In this document: positions 40,264 to 52,857 of the stretch, piece by piece
Position numbering within the stretch: position 1 is the stretch's first letter
How the letters are laid out: the number at the start of each line of letters is the position of its first letter
NCBI RefSeq assembly: GCF_900090045.1
Contig: NC_041782.1
Span: 2,447,001-2,511,000, forward strand
Direction of reading: 5' to 3'
DNA from: Plasmodium malariae
Taxonomy: Eukaryota > Apicomplexa > Aconoidasida > Haemosporida > Plasmodiidae
Length of the DNA stretch: 64,000 nucleotides
Notes under the pieces: generated by a model
Database searches by the model: none
What the model was told of the DNA's origin: nothing
Seen by the model: the letters and a program-made list of their open reading frames with translations, nothing else
Translations under genes and position numbers: made by a program

Positions 40264-40443
40264 ATGATGGGTACTAATCCACGATATTGGAATAACTATT
40301 GTGGAAATATAGTACTTAATACCATATTATGGAATAATTTAACATGCATTATATACAAATATAATATATATTTTAAAAATTTAAGTTATAAATTCATCAT
40401 TTTTTATAATTTCAAAAAAAAAAGAAAATTAATTATTAAGGAG
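40264..40443 (+). other. Short ORF beside the TA repeat, doubtful
   Basis: A 60-codon ATG frame starts about 20 bp after the TA tract. The first part (MMGTNPRYWNNYCGNIVLN) has a less biased composition than the surrounding noise. The second half decays into Tyr/Ile/Lys/Phe. There is no signal peptide, splice site or recognisable motif. It is listed only because the beginning looks protein-like. Confidence 0.15.
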
Positions 40444-40762
40444 TAAAAGAAATAATCCTTAAATTTTCCACGAATATATTAATGTATAATATATAAAAAA
40501 TAATTTTTTTTTATACTTATACCTTATCTTCTGACTATTTTTATTGAATGTAGTATTAATATAAGTCTCTTGTGGGTTTTTTAACAGAAAAACGGTAAAA
40601 TAATCATATATAAATGGAATATTTTTTAAATAAATTTATTTTATTCATAACACACTCATTTTCTTATTTATGTTACTAATTACTGCACATTTTTGTTTTT
40701 CTTTGTTCTATTCCGGGCTTAAAATTTAAAAAATATATTTCATAGGTATCACCTGATTTCAA

Positions 40763-43200
40763 CTAAATATGATCAGAATATATTTTTTTGAATGTGTGCT
40801 TATGAATTTCTAGGAAATATGTTTCTACTATTTCAATGGATTTGTCTATTATTCCATTATTATGTATATATTTTACATACGCATAATCTTCTCTTATCCA
40901 TTCATCTATCTTTTTTTTAAAATTGTCTTCCCCAGTATAATGATAAATTTCCCTATTTATTATATTTTTTAAATTGCCGTTAATTTCACTTATATTTTCT
41001 GCAATTTTTGGTTTGTTATCTACATATTCTTCTGTCTTGCATTCATTCATGGAACTATCCAAATATGCTTCACTATATTCTATGCACTCCTTTGTTTTGC
41101 ATTCTTCTATTAGAATCATAATATGTATACACAGTTTTTCTAGTAACTTTTTCTTCCGACGTTTATATAATTCTTCATAAGTCACCTTATGCCCCAGTTC
41201 TTCCGTATTTATGAGTGATGCTTCATTTGTAGTTTCTTAATTTCTAAATATATCTGATACATTATGGAGTTCATTGGTCAGTGCCTGAAACTAATTCTGT
41301 TCAATATATTCTTTCAAAATCATGCCCTTTTTTGATGTTCACTGTTATCATACATCTTTTTCTCTTTCTAAGAATGGAACGTATTTATTTTCATTTGAAT
41401 GTTTTATTTTTAATTCTTTAGTTTTTATTAAGTAATCATGCTCTTTTTTCCATTCATTTTCAAATTATTAAATCAATTTAATTTTTTGAATTTTTCGGGA
41501 TTTCTATATTTTTCTGTTCATTTATTCCATAAAATTTTTTATTTATCGTTATTATTACAACTCACAATATTTTGTATAATATCATCATTTGTCACATTAG
41601 GATAGTTTCTATATTCTTTTTCTATGAAAATCTCTAAGAATATTGCTAAAAATTCTCCATTGTTGAATGTGTATTCTTTATTTCTATATTTTTCGTGTAC
41701 TTCCATATATACTTCTTTAATAGATTGTATGTCCTTTTATTTATTTGTGGAATTTATATTTTAGTTCATGTTATGTTCATGTATTTATATATTTTTTATA
41801 ATTTCTTCGTCATCATATATTGGATGTTCCAATTTAACTTGTGTTAAAGATTTACCTCTACTGGCAGAAAGGGAAGGTACTAGTATTCTCAGTAATTTCA
41901 CTTTACTTTTTTTCATCTTTTTTTTTTCTTTAACATTCCTACAAATGCGTACTACAACATAAAAAAGGGAGATTTATAAAATAAATTTTTACAGTAAGCA
42001 AATGTTTATTACATTTTTAATATATAAGTTTTTTTTTACTTTAATAAAAATGGAAAATACTATTATAACTAGAAAGCTTATTAAAAAAGATGACGAGTAT
42101 TTAACACATGGTTTTCCTTCTGGATATTGAACTGCATTTTGAATATATATATTATTTAGGATAATTATTTAAAATATAAAAATATAAGTAGAATTAAGGG
42201 TACCTGCATATTTAGAGGGTAAAAGCGAAACAGTTTAATGTATAGTAGGAGATGGTCCCTAAGGAGTTGATAATATAATTTCAGAAACCATGGATACTAC
42301 TACGTATTGATTAATATTAGTAACTAGCGAAGTATCACGGGGAATTATTGTACCTTGAGAGTTAATACCCTGAGAAATTTGTGAATTTGAATCTTCTTTA
42401 GCTTCGGTAACATCGGTTGAACTAGCTACAGATGGCGGTGTTAAAGCTTCAGGTAACGATGTAATTTGGAGTTGAGTTTGAAGTTTGTTTTCAATTTTCG
42501 TTTTACGTTCATTTTACTGCTTTGTTTGAATTTGCTCTTTGAGTCTAATTTGGATGTCTTTGTTTTCATAATCTTGAGATTTGGATGAACCTCTAAATGT
42601 ATTTTAACCTTCTTACTGTGATCTTATATATGTTCCTTGACGTACAGGTTGGATAGATGTAAATGTATGCGATGATAAGCTTGAGGAAGTTTTTTAGATG
42701 TTTTAGGATCCAGTAGATTGAACATTGATACTAGTATGTTTTTTTTTTGGTGATAATTTTCTAAGATGTTTTTCTTTTTCTCAAAATATTTCTTTCTATC
42801 CATAGTCCAAGCATTATATTTGTTACATTTAGTTAAACGTATGTGATCACACATATCTGTATTTCTCTTTGTTAACTTATTTATATGACATATATGTCTT
42901 TTTTTTATATCGCAGAAATCTTTTTCCTCATATTTTAATTTCTAAATATCTATATTTTTTTATTCTGTAATTATAGAACATTTTCCATAATTATTGAGAC
43001 TTTTATAATAAGATTCTATCCATGCCTCTATTGTTCTTTCCTAGGTTTTGTTATCGTAATATGATAATGAAGTTTTATACTTTATTAAATAATTAGCTAC
43101 ATTTAGTCTTTTTTAAATTTTTCTTTATCATCCTCAATAATTAAGGAACTATTTTTCTTTATTATGTGCTATGTTATCCTTATAAAATGTTGGTCATTAG
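40763..43200 (-). pseudogene. STP1-type (SURFIN-related) pseudogene
   Basis: STP1/SURFIN proteins are large subtelomeric surface or exported proteins. They have an extracellular domain, a Ser/Thr/Pro-rich stalk, a membrane segment and a Trp-rich cytoplasmic part. Read on the minus strand, the order is preserved. TIEAWIESYYKSLNNYGKCS (about 43060-43000) and MDRKKYFEKKKNIL (about 42800) lead to LLDPKTSKKLP (about 42710). The stalk includes SLPEALTPPSVASSTDVTEA (about 42460-42400) and IPRDTSLV. A hydrophobic PLILLIFLYFK (about 42200-42170) comes next, then SKVKLLRILVPSLSASRGKS and HPIYDDEEIIKNI (about 41920-41795). After several stop-riddled blocks comes an open 140-codon C-terminal part (41185-40763) with IDEWIREDYAYVKYI. 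There are many stops and frameshifts, and the 5' end is not recognisable. The domain order makes the family call strong although the gene is dead. Confidence 0.85.
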
Positions 43201-45557
43201 AATTACTGAAATAGTTGAAATCTCGAACAGTGGAATGATTGATTCACGAGAATTATTTAGAAGTATTTAATCATTAATTTTTACATTGTATTATCATTTT
43301 ATTTTATCATATATAAGTAATGGCTGCATAAATGTAATTATTAAAAAATTAAGAATATTACAGATGAATAACATTTTCCCACAATGACTCTATATATATA
43401 CTGTAGATAATTGTAAATAACAATGTAAAGGAAAAATAAAAACTTATATTATTTAACAATAGAATAATTTTAATATTGATAAACAGTAATTATAAAATTA
43501 CCAACCACAGAATAATATGAAAAATGTGATATAATTGAATACATTAATATTTATTTTTTGTGCTTCTCATATTTTTTTATTTTAAATAAATATATAACAA
43601 CTGGGGATTTATCTTAATTATAGTTTGAACTTAAATCATAGTTAAGTTTATGCTTTTACATAAAATTCACATTCCATTTATAAAGTAAAAGCTAAATAAA
43701 TGACTATAATAAATTACATATAAGTAATATTAATATGTCACAGTAATATTATAGTATAAAGTTATCATTAATATATGTATTGCGTATATTCGTTTTTTTT
43801 CTTAGTACAAATACATACATATATATATTACTAGCTTTATTAATATAAAGTTTCTTTTTAATATTTTGTCTTTCCAAAAATAAATAATCTGTAAATCAAA
43901 TAATTAATATTATTGTTAGTTTGTCTCATATTTATTTTCATACTTTTGTTATTTTAGATATACAAAGTTACAATAATATATTTATTTCGTTAATATTTTT
44001 TTTTTATATTTACTATGCCTATAGAGAGGACAATTATACATATATATATATATATGTATTGTATTAAATTGATCCTGTATATAAGGAAAGTATATTTCAT
44101 TAAGGTCTACTTAAGACACTTAATATTATATATATATCAATTACCTAAAAATTAATTATTCACGATCTATATAATACCACTGAATAATGTTTAAATAGTT
44201 AAATTTATTATATAAAAATATATATATTTATATATTTGATTTTTTTTATATCTATATTAGCACCTTTAAATATGCGTGATTTCATTTGTAATAATTCTTA
44301 ATAAAATGAAAAATTATATATATTAATGAGAACATATTTGTCTAATTCAAAATATGAGAAATTGTTAGTATATATTTATACAAAAATTACTTATACAATT
44401 TATATTAAAAGAAGTAAAATAAATTATAACTTTGTAATAAAAAATAATAATATCATAATTTCATGTATAATTAATAATATACTATATTAAATAATACAAT
44501 GATTATTGAAGTCTCATAATTATTTTTCTGTAATTATATGTAGATATATTAGAATAAATAAAAAATTTGTTATTTATTTTTCGGTTTGTTCTACATTTGA
44601 TAAATATGTGATAATGTGTTTTTAACAATATAAATAAATGTTATTTTACGGTAAAAAAAGACAAAAGTATAAATATTATTTTAGAAATACTTTTTAGGAC
44701 AATATTTGGAGCATTAAATTACGAATCAATTTATATATATTAACAACAACATAGATTATTCTATTATAATGTAAATATATTAATTCTAATCTAATATATA
44801 ATTTGCAATAGAGAGAAAAGAGATAAATAATGATGAGAAATTAATATATATATATATATATATACATTAATTGGTATTAAATTTTTGTTCATAAATACTT
44901 CACATAAAAAATTAATTCCCTATAATTATATTTAATCAGCCTATTATATGAAGAAATTATACACCCAATTTTTTTTTTTTTTAATTTTACATTTATTCAT
45001 TTATTTACACCCGTTTATCTACTATTTGTTTTATTTTTTTTAATCCCTTAAGTACTATCAAGCTTTTTTTAAAAATATTTTTCTTCATAATAATATGGGA
45101 AGAATTTATATTTAAATACTTTATCATTTTTTTAATATATTTTATACTTAAATGGTTTATTTGAATATATAAGTTACATATATGATGAATGTAATGTAAA
45201 TTGTACTTACAATTGTAGGAGAATATGTGGAAACTTAAAATAAATTATGATTTTCTCAAATATTGTAAGCATATAGAAAGTATCGTATTAAATTACTTTT
45301 CAAATAAATATATTATAATAATTGTCTTTTTCCTTTTTATTAATAACTCTATTTTAAAATTATACAAAATCAAATTTAGAGTTATGTAGTATCTGTAAAA
45401 TTTAATGTGAGCTATATATATATATAATATATTTTTGACAGTTAATATTAATACATAAAACATAATAATGTAAACATTTGATTTTATTGTTTGCAGTATA
45501 TAATATATAGTTTATATTTTTGTTAGTCAATACATAATAACTTTAAGAAAGTATACA
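43201..45557. other. Intergenic region between divergent pseudogenes
   Basis: This A/T-rich spacer lies between the minus-strand STP1 relic and the plus-strand exported pseudogene 2, so it may have held both promoters. I see no gene, no open frame of 60 codons and no recognisable site. TA runs of 12-20 bp occur near 44040 and 44850. Confidence 0.5.
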
Positions 45558-46440
45558 ATGAAAGAAAATAATAAATCTGTCATTTTTATTAAAATCCTTG
45601 CATTAATATTTTTAATTTGGATATGCATTTGTAATTATAATGAGGTATTATTATGATGTTTCCTGTTTTCTTTTTCATCTCTATTTTGTTCTTTTTTTTT
45701 TGTTGTTGTGTAATGTATTATTTTTTAAAAAATACTCTGCAATTATGGAAATATATATCCCTGTAGAAAATAAATGTTTACTTTTTTTTTTTTTTAGTTT
45801 TACTCTTATAAATCACTAGATGATAAATATGTTCTACGTGGAAATATATCTATAATATCTAATAGACTTTTATCAGAGAATTCTTTTTATGTAAAATCAA
45901 AGGAAGAAATATCAGATAATGGATAAAACACTAAATTATTAGATGAAGCAGATATATCTAAGAATGACAAAGACAATGGTTTAGAGAGAAAAGAATTAAA
46001 AGAGAACTAATTACAGAAGAAAAGAATAAAAGAACTAAGAAAAAAAGTCTACTTTAATTATTAAAATATATACATTTTTTGAAAAAAAAATATTCATCCT
46101 GTTAGATTCTGATAAAATTAAGGATATTATGAAATTTAATAAGTCTGGGAATAAAAAGATAACTTTAGCAGTTGTCTCACTCATTATAGTTTTATTTATA
46201 CAATTAGTACTTTCGATGTTAACTGCTGTTTCTTTTGGTTATCAATTTGTTATTGGAGTTTTTCTTGTATTTCTTATAGTATATTCATTATTGTTCTTAT
46301 CTGTGGCCGTCTTCACTATATCTGGTATTATTTATGCTTTGTTAAAAATTGTAAAATATAAAATAATAAAATCAAATAATACTAATATTTGTTATAAATA
46401 TTTGATTAATTTTGTAAGTAAACCTTTTGATATGGAATAA
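45558..46440 (+). pseudogene. Two-membrane-segment exported protein, pseudogene 2
   Basis: This is the best preserved 5' end in the family. Exon 1 (45558-45644) encodes a full 29-residue signal segment beginning MKENNKSVIFIKILALIFLI and ending CNYNE, then a GTATTA donor. The 155-nt intron ends in a long T run and TAG. Exon 2 (from 45800) reads FYSYKSLDDKYVL and then NRLLSEN, a canonical RxLxE PEXEL. TAA follows at 45926, about 43 codons into exon 2. Charged blocks (KLLDEADISKNDKDNG, GLERKELKEN) continue in the same frame up to another stop. After at least one frame change, the C-terminal frame at 46129-46440 has two hydrophobic segments and an ALLKIVKYKIIK basic flank. As it stands it could make only a truncated exported peptide of about 71 aa, including the signal segment. 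Confidence 0.82.
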
Positions 46441-49400
46441 GGAAATATATTTTTTCCGTACAAAAATTATGTACAAAATGTAATTTACCTACAATTAAAT
46501 AAAATATATAATTAAATCTACATATGCACAACTATTCTGATATAAAATATAAAAATATGTATTCATGATTTTTGGTTAATTTGTTAGTTTATTTCTTTAA
46601 ATATGTATTTCATTGAAAAATTTAAATATAATTAAATATTTTGACATAATATATATATTTTATATAAAGTATATCTATGTTCCCTATTATTGATATAAAA
46701 AGATGTATTTAGTATTATTTCGTTAAATTTGTTACAAAATTCATGTTACGTTAAAAAGTTTACACAACTGTTTTTCTTTTTTTTTTTTTACGTTTTTTTA
46801 TTTTTAAATAGTCATTTCTTTACCCAATAAAAAAAAAAATTATGTTTAATTTGTTTTAAATTAATCGTGAATGTCTTTTTTTTGTAGATAATTAAAAGAA
46901 AATAACTTATTTTATTTTTTCTGTTTTGGCAAAGAGGAAATTTAACTAATATTTATTATGAATTGTATTATGATAAATTTATTAAATCAATTATTTCTAC
47001 AATAACGTGTTTGATATATATTTAAGCTTTTCATACTTTTATATGGAAATTATAAATGTGTAATAAAATAGTATTCTTTATAAAGATGAATTATTTATAA
47101 TTCATTGTTAATTTGTAGAATTATAAATACTTCTAATTAAATGAAGATGCCATAAATATAATATTTTACATAGTTAAATGTGCTTTAATTAAATTTTTTT
47201 AAAAATTATTTAATTAAATATTATAAAGAAAAGTTGTAAATATTTATTATACTATTATTTTTTTTATTTTATACCAAGTGAGATTACTGATAAACTTCCT
47301 TTAATATATTATAAATAGTTACTACATACATTTAATTATTTTTGTTTTTTAATAACATTAATTTTCTAAAAATAAATTATTCTACAGAAACATCCAATTA
47401 TCAATGGAAGCGATAAAAATGAGTAAATTTTTATGACACAATCGCATGAATACGTATAAATAAATATTTTTATGTTTATGTTATTATGTATATTTACCTA
47501 CTTAAAACTTAGAAGTCATATTAAGTCTTAAAGGCATTAAGTAATATGTACAATTTAAGAACTGCGAATATTTCTATACTATTAATACTACTTTTATAAT
47601 ATAATAAAAAGTAACAAATATGAATAAGCATAATTTATGCTTTATTAACAGCAACTTCATTTATTTTTTATTAATTTAATTTGTTATAATAGGATTCAGT
47701 AACAGCATTATGGTATATTTTTAGTGTATTTAATTAAAAAAGAAAAAATCATTACAATTTACGTGCACGGTATATTCTGGTACATCAAATGATAATATTA
47801 GTATAATAAAATTTTTTTCCCTATAAATTCAAATAAAAGTGAAATTAATACCTATGATTTGTTTTATTTATTGGATTTATGGACACTGATAATACTATTT
47901 CTTGAAAATTAATATATATAAATTTCATTAATTATTCATGTAGTTGTCTATGAGCTGCAATGCGAGAAACTAGCACATGGATAATTATGCACTTGAAATT
48001 TCATAGTAACTATAAGAAAAATTTAAATAACATATATAAATTTATTTTGCTCAATTTTTATTTAATATTAAATATTACAATGTACATTTAAAATAATTAA
48101 TTTTTTGATTATAATATATATTCAATATTGCAGTGTATTACAAATAAAATTTACACTTTGCAACTGACCAAATTCAATAATATATGAAACATTTTTAACC
48201 AGGAACAATATAAGCGATCATGGTTTCTATATATATTTATTCTTAATGGGATATAATGTATATATTCATAGAAAATTTATTGTAACATTTTGCTTTTTGT
48301 ATGTTTACTTCATATCATGGATTTATTTATATACGGAAAATTATAAACTAATATGCATATATGAATAGAAATATGTCTTTTTTTTATTTTCTATTATACT
48401 ATACACTTTAATATATTTTTTTTAAATATATATAGAAAAATATTTAAATTCAATATGTAGTTTATTTGTAGTTGGTAACTAGGTAGTTTATCAGTTTAAA
48501 ATGAATATTATATACTTTAGTGACTTATATGAATATATATAAAGAAAGAGTATTTAAAAAAGTAAAATTAAAAAAAAATTTAAAAGCTTTTTGTGAAATT
48601 GTTAATATATAATATTCAACAAAACTAAGATGAAAATTGTGTAAATGAAAATCAAATAAAGTAATTTCATATTTTATACATGTTGTTCCCTCGAGTTGGA
48701 AATGTTTAATATACAATTTATCAGTTTCATTAAAATATATTTATATATCTCAATAATAAACTATTTGATATACTGTTATTCATGATTATTGTTATTTTTT
48801 ATACGTTCTTATATAGTTCCAAATGATATACAATTCTTTATCTATTATAATAAGAAATCAATGAAAATATTTAATAAACCAAATGAACTTATTTTTTAAA
48901 AACATTGGTGCATTAATGTAATCCATAGAAATTATATATTAATTTAAAGCATTTTTAATTTTAATATAATATTGTATTTTTTTTTTTTTTTTAAAACCTA
49001 GTACTCATAAAAAAAAAAAAAAAAGGAACATAAATAAGGCTCAATAGGACGGGTATAAATTACTATAGTTTTAATTGACATTTACAATGTAATATTATAT
49101 CTTGAAATAAAAATACTAAGAAAAAATCTGTTCCCTTTTTTATAATTATGAATTTTGTTTTTTTTTTTGAATTAATACTATTATTATTATTTAGTAGTCT
49201 TATGACTTAACTGAGGAACAATTATTAGTAATATATGTTCATTTAAATTTAAAAACTGATATAAACACAGGTGCATAAGTAGAATATGTACATTTAATTT
49301 TTTAAAATATTGTTGCATATAAATTCAAAAATTTCTATTTATTTTATTTAATAAATATATATTAAAAACGAATGGAATAATAAAATGAAAGTGAATCAAT

Positions 49401-49590
49401 ATATCATAATTTATTATTTAAATTATTACTTATAGCTCATTATAAATACTATATTTTTATTGAAGAGTAATATATTCTCCTTTAGATCCCCAATTTATTA
49501 TTTATTTGTATTACTTTTATTATTAGGAAAATATTTTATATGATTTAACTTCATATAAAAAATATATTGAATAAAATGTAGGTGTCAGTA
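46441..49590. other. 3' flank of exported pseudogene 2 (repeated segment, copy 2)
   Basis: There is no gene here. It is a diverged copy of the DNA following exported pseudogenes 1 and 3. The clearest block is 48225-48250 ('ggtttctatatatatttatt', then 'cttaatggg'), which matches 32948-32975 ('ggtttctgtatatattcatt', then 'tttaatggg') and 59370-59405. Another block at 48605-48660 matches 33245-33300. A 63-codon minus-strand frame near 48.6 kb is not open in the other copies. Confidence 0.55.
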
Positions 49591-49599
49591 AAAATTATT

Positions 49600-50910
49600 T
49601 TATAAATAATGTGGTTAGAATGTTAAACGTGAAAGTGACGGTAATTTGAATTTTCCTTGTAAATATATTGTAAGAAATTTTAAGAAAATATTTGTGATAA
49701 ATGTTGAAGAATGTACTGATTCTTATTTATATTTCAAATACTAGTTATATGAAGATATATCCAAACTTTCTAATAATGGAAATAACAAATATTTAATAGA
49801 AGTTATTGATATTAAAATAAAAATATTAGAGAATTTTAATTGCATTAAATATTGTGAATGTACTTTTTATACGATGATGAAGGTAATTATTTTTATTATT
49901 GATCGAGTGTAAATCATTTGTATAATTATTTTAAATTATATACTTCTACTAAGAGTAAATTTTATTCTGATAGTTGAAATAATGAACAAATTAATGAATA
50001 CTTTACAGACGTTAATGAAATATATAAAAAGTATATAAGAAAAGAGAACTATTTTTAGAGATGGTGAAATTTTGAGAAATATTTCAATTTCAATATTAAC
50101 TTTTGCCAAAAGTAATAGTTATCTAAGTTGAATAATATTGTTAATGAAGAAATCTAAAATAATTCAGAAAACGACGAAGATAAATTGGGGAAAGTGTTGT
50201 AATCTGAGTACTCTAAATCAGATATCATGAGTTAATTTTTTTTTTGTGTTCATAAATTTCTGGTGGGAGGTAAGTATCATGTATTATGTCTTCCATAGTT
50301 AAGGAAGTTTCTAATAATGTATGTTCGTCTATGGGAAAAAGAAATAAAAAAAAAGGAATAATAGAATGTAGGAATCGGTAAATGTAATATGAGAAAAAGT
50401 AGAAAAATTAGATATAAAATTTCAAATATATAATGAAGAATTAATTTAAGAATTTTTAAAACTTTTAATTAATTAGAATATGAAAATCTCATATATTTCT
50501 TCAAAGAACTTTTTTTAAAATTTCCATTAGCAGAATGCTATGACTATTAATAAGAGCCATATATATATGGTGTAAAAATGAGTAATTTAATTTTAGGGAA
50601 ATCTGAAGTTTATAAGAAAGATTAAAATTGAATTAGGTGATAAAATGTAAAAATTTAAGAATTTAATAACCAATTATAATTTATAAGGTTTTATTAACTT
50701 TGATTTTTTCGATAGTTCATTAAAATGAGACAATGTTATTAAGCGCGCTTGTGGTTTAGCAAACCAAGAAATTACAGTTAAACCAAATGATACTATATTA
50801 AATGCACATTTCATACCTAAATATATTTTTATACGAATTTATTTGCTAATTGCTGTAGCAGTTGGACATATATTTTTCGTTTTTCCTTGTTTATAGTGTG
50901 AATGAAATAT
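49600..50910 (+). pseudogene. pir-like pseudogene
   Basis: pir genes encode variable exported or surface proteins, found in hundreds of copies in many Plasmodium species. Blocks of pir character appear in order on the plus strand. EECTDSYLYFKY, TAG at 49741, then LYEDISKLSNNGNNKYLIEV recalls the conserved pir Tyr-Trp-Leu-Tyr motif with Trp replaced by a stop. After a frame change come YYDDEGNYFYY and NEQINEYFTDVNEIYKKYIR (about 49870-50040). The block NSENDEDKLGKVL lies at about 50160-50200. A final stretch, RACGLANQEITVKPNDTILN, is followed by a hydrophobic IYLLIAVAVGHIFFVF membrane segment and a stop at about 50893. Numerous stops and frameshifts are present. The middle (50.28-50.70 kb) fits poorly and may include material from another gene. 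No first exon was identified. Confidence 0.6.
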
Positions 50911-52857
50911 ACATTTTAATATATAAATTCCTTGTGTTATTATATAGAGTGTGTTTTTGTGAATAAATTATAAATACAGAATAAATATATATGTTATATA
51001 TTTTTAATATTTGTATTATGATACTCCTTTGGGATCGGTATTAAGTTTGAAATTATTAAGGAAAAAAAAAAAAATAAAAGTACAGTTGTGGTAAGTAATG
51101 ATTATCGAAGAATACGTTAGAATATTATTAGTTATATTCGAAAAGGACATTATAATGTTGTCCTTATCGTTTTGAACGATATTCCCTTATTCAGTGTCCG
51201 ATATAGTGTCAGCTAATTCGGAACAATTGTATTAAGGATAATAAAAATCATTATATATTTTTATTTTTATATAATAACAAATAAATAAAAAGTTAAAAGG
51301 GTATTACATTAGATAATATAAAGTATTTTTTCAACATTTATAAAATTATAGTTCGTTTTGTTTATTTTGGAGTAATACTTTTTGTGAATTTTGTAATTAT
51401 TAATTTTTTCTTTTATTAAAGTAATTGCTTTTTTGTGCGGTACTATTTGTTTTTTATGTTTTTTGGAATATATATGATTATAAAATAAAATTGCATTAAA
51501 TTAGTATGTACAATTACGAATTATGTTTAATATTTAATTACATTTATTTATTGTATTTTATCATAAGGTATAGAAATATAAGGATTATTTATTTTTGTTA
51601 TAGTATTTAACTAGAATACAGGTTTAGTTTTAAAGGTACTGATATTACGTTTAATGCTTATATTATTTGTAGGTACGTGTTAATATTAGTGTAATTCTAA
51701 TTCTTAGTAGCTGTGCATATCCGGTTATTCAATTTAAGTATTACAATGATTGAGCAGTGAATAAAGGATACTTATATTTATTATATTATTGTTACATTTA
51801 AGTAATTGTTGATTTAATTATATTTTAAAATTATTACATAAATATTTAGAATAAAATAAAATTATAAACAAAATGTTGTGCTTCTTTTTTTTTTTGTTCT
51901 AAGAAAATTACGAAATATATTGTTTTGACATAGTAAATAAAATAATAACACTTTTAGTACGAGAATAACTATGTTTTTTATTATTATATTAATATTTATT
52001 CTTAATATATTTAAACAATTAAAAAAATAAAAAAAATTACGTCGAATAAATTGTAACTTTTTCATCATGGAATAATGCTATGAATTAATTTTAATTAACA
52101 ATTTTAATTTTCATATTATATTTCAAAAATGAAAAATAAATCGTTATTTAATCTTAAAATATATGCTTGCTCATAGATCAAGTGGCATCTTGTAAATTCT
52201 ACTTTTCAAATATATTTAGGTTATAAGAGAATACGAGTATTTTAGTTAGCATACAATATTTTAATAAATATTATGTTTTTCATTTATTATTACCATTATG
52301 ATATCATTGTATTATATATTATATTTTTAAAAAATTATAATTAGCTTTTCCAAAATATTATATATGATTAGAGTTATTATATAGGTAAATATCATTAAAA
52401 TTTTTTATTATTCCATAGATATATAGAAAAATGCTTTATCTCTTTTTTATATATTCTATATAAATTTGATATTTCTAAATATTAAGAAATCAAATATATT
52501 TTTTGTATTTTATTTTGAAAGGTATTAATGGAAACTTCATTTAATTACTATAATGTATTGAATAATTAAATTTTATATTTCCAACATTTATGAATACATG
52601 AATGAAAACCATTTTATTTTAATGAGAGATAGTTTTTTATAAATAAAATAAAGATAAAAATTATATAATATATTTTTCAAATTATTTTCCTTTGTTAGTA
52701 TATAAAATACTTTATATATATTATATTGCATCGTTACTAAAAAATGATAAAAAATACTTTTCTTTTAATAAATTTAGAGTGCATTATCTTTATAATTATG
52801 TTATATTATTGTTAATTTTTTTCAAACCTACAATACATTACAATATTAGTAATCTAT
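50911..52857. other. 5' flank of fam-l B, with a block repeated at 55.2 kb
   Basis: There is no gene here. From about 52.08 to 52.85 kb the sequence aligns by eye with the 5' flank of fam-l C. For example, 'agataaaaattatataatat' followed by 'atttttcaaattatttt' (52650) matches 62481 onward. An earlier block at 51700-51860 is repeated at 55180-55330; its core reads 'aattgttgatttaattatat'. The fam-l promoter is presumably in the last few hundred bases (inference). Confidence 0.55.

Noticed and set aside
40974..41962. Plus-strand frames of 64-68 codons opposite the STP1 relic
   Set aside because: The minus-strand reading carries the recognisable STP1 blocks; these are shadows.
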